Below, in pieces: positions 5,684 to 10,268 of a stretch of DNA of 10,268 bases. Where the stretch lies: NCBI GenBank assembly GCA_026770615.1, contig MU631532.1:40451-50718 (forward strand), given 5' to 3'. The stretch's first letter is position 1. The number at the start of each line of letters is the position of its first letter. Below the pieces are notes generated by a model. The model was not told the origin of the DNA and did not search any database. It saw nothing but the letters and a program-made list of their open reading frames with translations. Source of the stretch: Pavlovales sp. CCMP2436. Lineage: Eukaryota; Haptophyta; Pavlovophyceae; Pavlovales. The translations under genes were made by a program, and so were the position numbers.

Positions 5684-6406
5684 AAATTGGGTCGAAATCC
5701 GAATTAGTGGCCAGCCCGGGGGGAAATTGCAAAAAAGTTTGTTGTTTATTCTCCCGCTCCGGATCAACTCACAAACCGGGCTAGGCCCTGAGGAGTTAGA
5801 TGCGGATTCGTGAATGGGGCGCCGCCCCTTCGAAAAGTGAGCGACCCACTTTTGCTGCGGCCGCCAAACACACACACATACACACACACACACACACACA
5901 CCTTACACACACACACCTCCCCCCCCCCCTCACACACACACAGGTACGCGACCCTCTTTCGCTGCGGCCGCAAAACGGTGCGTGCGGATTATTCAATTTG
6001 TTATTTAAAGGCTCATATATTAGACGATAGCCCCGTATTCTTGACCTCAAATAACAGTGATCCACACAATTGACTCCACAAGCTAACTTTTCCTCGGGGC
6101 CCCGACTTTCTTTCAGCTTTGAGCGCTGAGAATCGGAAATGTTATTTATTACCTTGAGCATGTCGTCGACTCCAGAGGCACACGAGAGGCACACGAAGTG
6201 GGCTGCGACTACCCCAGTAGAACCCCACTGGGGAAATCAGGAAAAAAATAGCCGTCGAGGAGGGCCGGCTCTATTCGACAGCAGCTATCAACACTTAGCC
6301 TTAGTGCGCAGGGGCGAACAATATCTACTTCTTCGTCCGCCCGCCCACAGCTTTTCCCTCTCCCGAGTGCGGAATCGCGCCACTAATTCGGAATTTGACC
6401 CAAATT
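5684..6406. repeat. 723-bp segment bounded by 28-bp imperfect inverted repeats
   Basis: Bases 5684-5711 match the reverse complement of 6379-6406 at 25 of 28 positions; the shared core includes CCGAATTAGTGGC. The interior encodes no credible protein. It contains a CA microsatellite flanked by two 28-base direct repeats (5841-5868 and 5948-5975, each with GCGGCCGC), a GGGGC/GCCCC hairpin at 5817-5829 and a CCCCAGT/ACTGGGG hairpin at 6212-6233. A non-autonomous DNA transposon is a reasonable reading. No clear target-site duplication was found, so a chance or decayed inverted repeat remains possible. Confidence 0.52.
5866..5942. repeat. CA microsatellite with internal poly-C tract
   Basis: About 75 bases of (CA)n interrupted by CCTT and by a C-run near 5919-5930. 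Open frames through it (Thr-His or Cys-Val repeats) are artefacts of the dinucleotide repeat. Confidence 0.96.
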
Positions 6407-6943
6407 ATAAATAAAAGCCGCCTCGACTCTGCGGGCTGATCGCCCTCAATGATAACTTATAAGCATACTTCAATAAATGCCGGACTTAAATAAACGCGGA
6501 CATCCTATTTATTTAATAGGATAATTATTCTATTCTTAATAGATAGCCTGCGTTTGGCACGTTTTAGCCGACGCACTGCGCGTCGGGCACCCAGGCTCAG
6601 CACTTGCTGTGGACGCCACGACATGGGGATAGCTAGGAATCAATCATAGATTAACGTGATCACGATGCGACCTTCCTTAGGCCTCTTATGATACCTGGTG
6701 AATTCACTGCGCATGGCAGACGCTGACCGTTAGTCGCGCTGCCGCTCAAGCCTGAGCCGCTCGCCGAGAGGCAGCTTGCTATCGGAGACTCGACGAGCGG
6801 TATCACCTGCAACTCGTCGGCCACACATGAGGCTATAATCGAGGTCGTTCGCTCCCCACGCTGCCCAGAGCGCCATCTGACTCGCGCCTATTGATACCTT
6901 CCGAAATTTGCCTATTCAATAAGTCGTAGTTTTGAAAAAGAAC
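6407..6943. other. Intergenic stretch without a recognisable gene
   Basis: Both strands are broken by stops. Small hairpins are present: CCTATT/AATAGG at 6505-6521, and CCGACGC/GCGTCGG at 6568-6586 with a five-base loop. The region 6600-6900 is mixed-composition unique-looking sequence that I could not match to any RNA gene. Confidence 0.5.
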
Positions 6944-7113
6944 TACAGAGGATCGCGGGCAATAAGAACCGTCGTGTTCAGAAACTGAGCCTCGTTTTTT
7001 TGCCCTTCAAAAGTAATTTTAACTAATTTTTAACCATTGTTTGTATGTAATTTGCTAAGAAACTCAGCCTCAGCCTCGTAATCCGCCGTTCTTATTGCCC
7101 GCGATCCCCTGTA
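6944..7113. mobile_element. MITE copy 1, Tc1/mariner-type (166 bp, TA target-site duplication)
   Basis: The element runs from CAG at 6946 to CTG at 7111 and is flanked by TA at 6944-6945 and 7112-7113. Its ends are inverted repeats: CAGAGGATCGCGGGCAATAA on the left against the complement of CGATCCCCTG preceded by TTATTGCCCG on the right. There is no coding capacity. TA duplications and a terminal CAG are typical of non-autonomous members of the IS630-Tc1-mariner superfamily. Subterminal GAAACTGAGCC-like motifs face each other inside both ends. Confidence 0.78.
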
Positions 7114-7909
7114 GGAGGTGTGTGTATCGGTCAGCAACTGCAAATGCAAATGCGCTGCGATATACGCTCAAAATCGAATATTAATCGCAAACGAATTAAA
7201 CAAACGCAGCACAAATCAAGACCCAAGTTAAGTATTAATAATCATTAAGCCTTCGGTGCATACCTACAGTCAGCATAGACGGGCATTGAGAAAGCTGGAA
7301 ATCCGACTGAGGCCCAGTTTCTTAGGGTTTCTTAGGCTCCCAGTGGCAGTGAAACCCAGTTTCTTAATAGCTAATCTGGCTCTGTCTGATCGGCAGTGGG
7401 GCTTAGTTTCTGAAGCCCCCTTGTCTGTTATTTCTTAATTGCTTTAGGTGTTATTTTTTAGCCTTACGTAAACTCCACGGGTAAGGCCCAACCCCACGTA
7501 CGATATTATGAAGGACCAGAGACAGGGACAGTGCGAGGGCCAGGGCATGGGCAAGAGGGGCAAGGCTTGGACATAGATTGAGGGACTAAGTACTCTACCC
7601 GGCAAGACCGCCGGCCCCTATAAATTCCCTCTTTAAAACCTATATAAGAAAACTGCAAAAAATGGAGGCTAATTTTGTCTTCATTCTTGAGGCACCTCGC
7701 TATTTGAAGCCCATTTTCTTCATTCACTTTCTCCCAACAACATTGAGGCCCAGCTTTTTAATGCCCAGCTTTCTTAATGCCCGTCTTTGACTGTACCTGT
7801 AGGGGCGCTTGACGTCGTAACGAAATAATGGAACAGCTACTGCAAAGCCGCAACACTAACTAACACTAACATACAGCTACTCAACAATGGAACACAGTGT
7901 GATTCCCAC
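7114..7909. other. Non-coding stretch between two MITE copies, with scattered CCCAGTTTCTTA motifs
   Basis: No gene is supported. CCCAGTTTCTTA-type motifs recur near 7313, 7354, 7748 and 7762. They resemble the complement of the MITE subterminal sequence (CTAAGAAACTCAGCC), so this stretch may hold decayed relatives. Also present are a purine-rich tract at about 7510-7570, TATA-like strings near 7618 and 7641, and a short tandem AACACTAACT near 7851-7870. Confidence 0.5.
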
Positions 7910-8078
7910 TACAGGGAATCGCAATAAGAAACCGTCGTGTTAAGAAACTGAGCCTCGTTTTTTAGCCCTTCAATAGTAATTTTAACCAAAAAATTTAACC
8001 ATTGTTTGTATGTAATTTGCTAAGAAACTCAGTCTCAGTCTCAAAATCCGCCGTTCTTATTGCCTGCGATCCCCTGTA
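7910..8078. mobile_element. MITE copy 2, same family as 6944-7113
   Basis: The element lies at 7912-8076 between TA dinucleotides (7910-7911 and 8077-8078), in the same orientation as copy 1. It is about 165 bp and closely similar over its whole length, including the central TTTGTATGTAATTTGCTAAG block. Its left terminus has lost a few bases (GGAATCGCAATAAG instead of GGATCGCGGGCAATAAG), so the ends pair less well than in copy 1. No coding capacity. Confidence 0.8.
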
Positions 8079-8460
8079 CATAGTCATGAGTCGGACTTTC
8101 AGTTGTAAGCTGATGTGGACGGGGCGATGAGCTCAGAGAGTCGTCGACTGTCGTGTGCCTGATCAGCCTTAGCAGTGGGGACGGTATCCGTGTGCTCTGC
8201 AAAGGTCTCTTGATCCGAGTGTTTCTCAACGCTTGGGTCCGGTGGAGACCTGTCAGGGGACGGACATATTTCTAAATATTTACACACGCACTCGAACGCC
8301 ACGCGCGTCACGTCCGAGGCAGGTCGGCGCGGTAAGGCGCGCGGTCGACGGACAAGAGCGCCGTCAGGTCCGAGGCGCACTTAAAGAAAAGCGGGGGAAC
8401 AAGAGAGACAAGGCCCTCGGACCAAACACAGCGGCCGGCGCTGAGAGGAGGTGCACTTTA
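8079..8460. other. Non-coding GC-rich stretch containing a second copy of the leader repeat
   Basis: Bases 8413-8450 match 3813-3850, upstream of the Sel1-MYND gene, including an identical GCGGCCGGCGCTGAGA core. TCCGAGGC repeats itself near 8311 and 8369. Short frames on both strands have no recognisable domains, so no gene is called. Confidence 0.5.
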
Positions 8461-8860
8461 TAATTATATATATAGCGGCTCAGCATGATTTAATAGTCGG
8501 GAGGGTGACCCGATTTTTTTTGTGCTGTCGCAAAAGATGCCCTCCGGGGGCCCTCCGGGGGCCCTCCCGGGGGGCCCTTACCCGGAGAGGGTGATCTTGA
8601 CAGACGGTCGTCCTGCCCGGACAGGGTGGTCTTGACAAACAGTCATCTCGCCCGGACACCGTCGTGGCGCACAATCGTTTAAAGTACTCCGCTGCGCATG
8701 CGGAGCAGCTTCAGATTTCGGCTCGCGTTCGGGTGCGGCTGGGGGCTCCCGGGCAAGCGCCGAAACGCGCTAGCCGAAATATAATATGTAGGTATCGGAT
8801 CCCCCCCCCCTTGGCACCGGAACACCAGCAATAACCAACCCCCCCCCTCCCCCCCACCCC
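8461..8860. other. GC-rich non-coding stretch with hairpins and homopolymers
   Basis: It holds an (A/T)-rich TATATATA string at 8464-8474, a T8 run near 8513, three GCCCTCCGGGG-type tandem steps at 8539-8577, a CTCCGC/GCGGAG hairpin near 8687-8705, and C-runs near 8801-8810 and 8840-8862. Nothing coding is supported. Confidence 0.5.
8581..8650. repeat. Two 35-bp imperfect tandem units
   Basis: Units are 8581-8615 and 8616-8650. Both begin CCCGGA and share TCTTGACA at the same offset; a third partial unit starts CCCGGACACC at 8651. Confidence 0.75.
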
Positions 8861-9005
8861 CCGGCTCTTAGAAAGCCCCGCAGGGCCCCCGGGGGCCCCG
8901 CCGGAGGCGCCTATGTGACTAACATATAACTAACTTGTCACATAGCCCGGGGCCCACGGGGCCCACGGATAAATCCCCGTACGTTACGCCTTTTCTAAGA
9001 GCCGG
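8861..9005. repeat. 145-bp inverted-repeat element with nested palindromes
   Basis: The ends CCGGCTCTTAGAAA (8861-8874) and TTTCTAAGAGCCGG (8992-9005) are perfect 14-bp inverted repeats. Inside, CTATGTGAC (8911-8919) pairs with GTCACATAG (8937-8945), and GGGCCCCCGGGGGCCCC is itself palindromic. The whole segment could fold into a long hairpin. A partial relative, beginning CGGCTCTTAGAA, lies at 9291. It may be a tiny non-autonomous transposon. No clear target duplication is visible because the flanks are C-rich. Confidence 0.68.
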
Positions 9006-9030
9006 CCCACCCCGCCCCCCCCCAACCAAA

Positions 9031-9107
9031 CACTGACACACACTGACACACACTGACACACACACACAGAAATACACACGCACGCACACACACACACACA
9101 CACCACC
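9031..9107. repeat. CACTGACACA decamer repeat grading into a CA microsatellite
   Basis: Three exact CACTGACACA decamers (9031-9060) are followed by (CA)n with CG interruptions to about 9107. Confidence 0.95.
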
Positions 9108-9180
9108 ACCCTCCTCACCCAAAGTAATATCTTCGTATCGAAACACTAACAACCCCCCCCCGCGTTCAGAAATGTTGAAA

Positions 9181-9212
9181 AGGACGTCCCGAGTGGGGGG
9201 AAGGGACGTCCT
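9181..9212. repeat. Perfect 10-bp hairpin built on GGGACGTCC
   Basis: AGGACGTCCC (9181-9190) pairs with GGGACGTCCT (9203-9212) around a 12-base loop. The hairpin lies between two CCGCGTTCARAAA direct repeats (9162 and 9219). The same GGGACGTCC core occurs three more times at 10185-10233. Confidence 0.8.
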
Positions 9213-9290
9213 CAGCTCCGCGTTCAAAAAATCTTCGCAACCGAAGGGCTTTTTATTTAAATCCCCTTTTAAGCGTTTTTTGCGTAAAAT

Positions 9291-9388
9291 CGGCTCTTAG
9301 AATGTGTCTCAAATCCCCCGGAGGGCCACCCGGAAGGGCCCCGCCGAAGGCGCTGCCGGAGGTCCCTTCGTGTACGAAGATTTTTTTT
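9291..9388. repeat. Partial relative of the 8861-9005 element, ending in a hairpin and T-run
   Basis: It begins CGGCTCTTAGAA like the end of the 145-bp element and continues with similar CCCGGAGGGCC/GGGCCCCGCCG blocks. It closes with a CTTCGT/ACGAAG hairpin at 9366-9379 followed by eight T residues. The T-run could end RNA polymerase III transcription, but no A/B boxes were identified, so a SINE-like origin is not claimed. Confidence 0.4.
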
Positions 9389-9494
9389 GGCGCTTTTAAG
9401 CTGTTTTTTAAGCGTATTCACGTGCTCAGCAAGGGGGCAGAGGCTCACGCAGCAGTGAAGCGTCGTGGTCTTTGACGGGAGCAAAGGTGAACAA

Positions 9495-9517
9495 CAAGGG
9501 CGCGCGTCGCGCCCTTG
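9495..9517. repeat. Perfect 10-bp stem, 3-base loop hairpin
   Basis: CAAGGGCGCG (9495-9504) and CGCGCCCTTG (9508-9517) surround CGT. There is no T-run after it, and no nearby reading frame explains it. Confidence 0.85.
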
Positions 9518-9559
9518 ATGCCGGCCAAGGGCTATTTGACGTGCAAATGTGGCACGAGT

Positions 9560-9580
9560 GTAGTCGTGCGGCACGACTAC
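9560..9580. repeat. 21-bp near-perfect palindrome
   Basis: GTAGTCGTGC (9560-9569) and GCACGACTAC (9571-9580) flank a single G. Such a structure suits a dimeric DNA-binding site or a hairpin. No regulated gene is visible next to it. Confidence 0.85.
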
Positions 9581-10184
9581 GCTGGCTAAGCACATGACGC
9601 GCCATGTCAGAAGGTGCGTCCAGCACAGGGGCGTGCAGTCACGGGCGCAGAGCGCAGGTGACTCGTTCAGGAGCTTATAGGTTGCTGACGACATCGAAGA
9701 TGCCGACCTGCACGATGAGGATATCGGCCAGCAGAAGCGTCCCGATCAGAGCAGGTGGGTCCATCGCGCGCTTGGCGCGCAACGCGCCTGCCGTCGCGCA
9801 CGGCTGCTCACCGTTCACGCCGGCTGCGGGCGGGCTCGGCACGCTCGGAGCGCGCAGCACGACTCCCGCCGCGCTAAGCGAGCCGGGCATTTTATCGCGC
9901 GTTCGGGGTGGACATTCGTTTTTATATTCAGAAGTTAGTAACTAATAACATGGTTTTGGCCATAACTCCTGGCCAGCAGCTATATTGGCTCTGAAAAATT
10001 GAGGGTGTGTTCATTAGAGCCGTGCGCATCTTTTACGCTTGCATACGCGCGCGCTGCGTGCGCGCGGCGCGCGCGCTGCACACGCACGCACGCGCACGTA
10101 GCTGGGCGCTTCACGCACAACTGCTACTCTTACTATTACTCTTAAGCCTGCAACTCTCTCAAATGCTCTTCCGGGGCCGAGCCC
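9581..10184. other. GC-rich non-coding stretch at the right side
   Basis: No gene is convincing. A 71-codon minus frame (9890-9675) has an Ala/Pro-rich start and a hydrophobic C-terminal segment (LIGTLLLADILIV) that could look like a membrane span, but there is no conserved motif or supporting context. Alternating purine-pyrimidine CGCGCG/CACGCA sequence at 10041-10100 is prone to Z-DNA. The stretch at 9950-10010 is less GC-rich and holds two TGGCCA motifs. Confidence 0.45.
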
Positions 10185-10233
10185 GGGACGTCCACGAGGT
10201 CTCAGCATCCAGGACGTCCCAGGCGGGACGTCC
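10185..10233. repeat. Three GGGACGTCC/GGACGTCCC motifs within 49 bp
   Basis: Copies are at 10185-10193 (GGGACGTCC), 10212-10220 (GGACGTCCC) and 10225-10233 (GGGACGTCC). Neighbouring copies are in opposite orientation and can pair. The core is the one seen in the hairpin at 9181-9212. Confidence 0.8.
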
Positions 10234-10268
10234 GAGAGAATCTCGGGCAGTTACACCTTTTTCTGAAC

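Noticed and set aside
5543..6194. Cys-Val and Thr-His repeat frames on both strands
   Set aside because: They are translations of the CA microsatellite and poly-C tract.
8099..8380. Minus-strand 93-codon frame and the overlapping plus frame 8233-8463
   Set aside because: Low-complexity GC-rich translation with no domain, overlapping a dispersed repeat on the plus strand.
9366..9390. Bacterial-type intrinsic terminator (hairpin plus T-run)
   Set aside because: The context is eukaryotic and no gene ends there; it is described instead as the end of a repeat.
9675..9890. Minus-strand 71-codon frame with a hydrophobic C-terminal segment
   Set aside because: No conserved motif, ordinary stop and start for GC-rich DNA, and no neighbouring gene or expression signal; a transit-peptide-like reading is not enough to call a gene.

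Overview
The window is nuclear DNA of a eukaryote, most likely a unicellular alga or related protist. It joins two very different kinds of sequence. Positions 1 to about 3,660 are AT-rich and carry broken genes of a small double-jelly-roll DNA virus of the polinton-like virus (PLV)/virophage type. From about 3,660 to the right end the sequence is GC-rich, full of CA microsatellites, poly-C runs, GC palindromes and short transposable-element copies, and holds one intact gene. That gene encodes a Sel1-repeat protein with a MYND zinc finger, a kind common in protist genomes. No operons, ribosome-binding sites or bacterial genes are visible. The exact host lineage cannot be fixed from this sequence.

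Viral relic (1-3,712). On the minus strand, read from right to left, lie the C-terminal part of a probable major capsid protein (MCP, 1893-1132), a small basic reading frame with one frameshift (1031-898), a packaging ATPase of the FtsK/HerA (A32-like) family broken by two mutually compensating frameshifts (872-153), and the first 41 codons of an unidentified gene that runs off the window (125-1). On the plus strand at 3527-3712 is what looks like the N-terminal end of the MCP. Two further capsid-type fragments lie at 3319-3077 (minus) and 3330-3479 (plus). Between the two MCP parts are 1.2 kb of repeats: AACCTCCCC motifs, 80-bp and 163/154-bp tandem units, and a 21-bp perfect inverted repeat. 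The two MCP ends point toward each other. One inversion of roughly 1893-3660 plus loss of the middle of the gene would explain the layout. The element is a dead or dying endogenous virus.

Host gene (3,753-5,408). The coding region probably starts at 4137 (423 aa) and has eight 36-residue Sel1 repeats followed by a complete MYND finger. Upstream is a 116-bp tandem duplication that is not a multiple of three, so it probably lies in the leader. A piece of that leader recurs at 8413-8450.

Right part (5,409-10,268). I find no convincing gene. The structure there is repetitive: a 723-bp stretch bounded by 28-bp imperfect inverted repeats (5684-6406), two copies of a 165-166 bp MITE with TA target-site duplications (6944-7113 and 7910-8078), a 145-bp inverted-repeat element (8861-9005) with a partial relative at 9291, a 35-bp tandem repeat, several strong hairpins, and recurrent GGGACGTCC palindromes.
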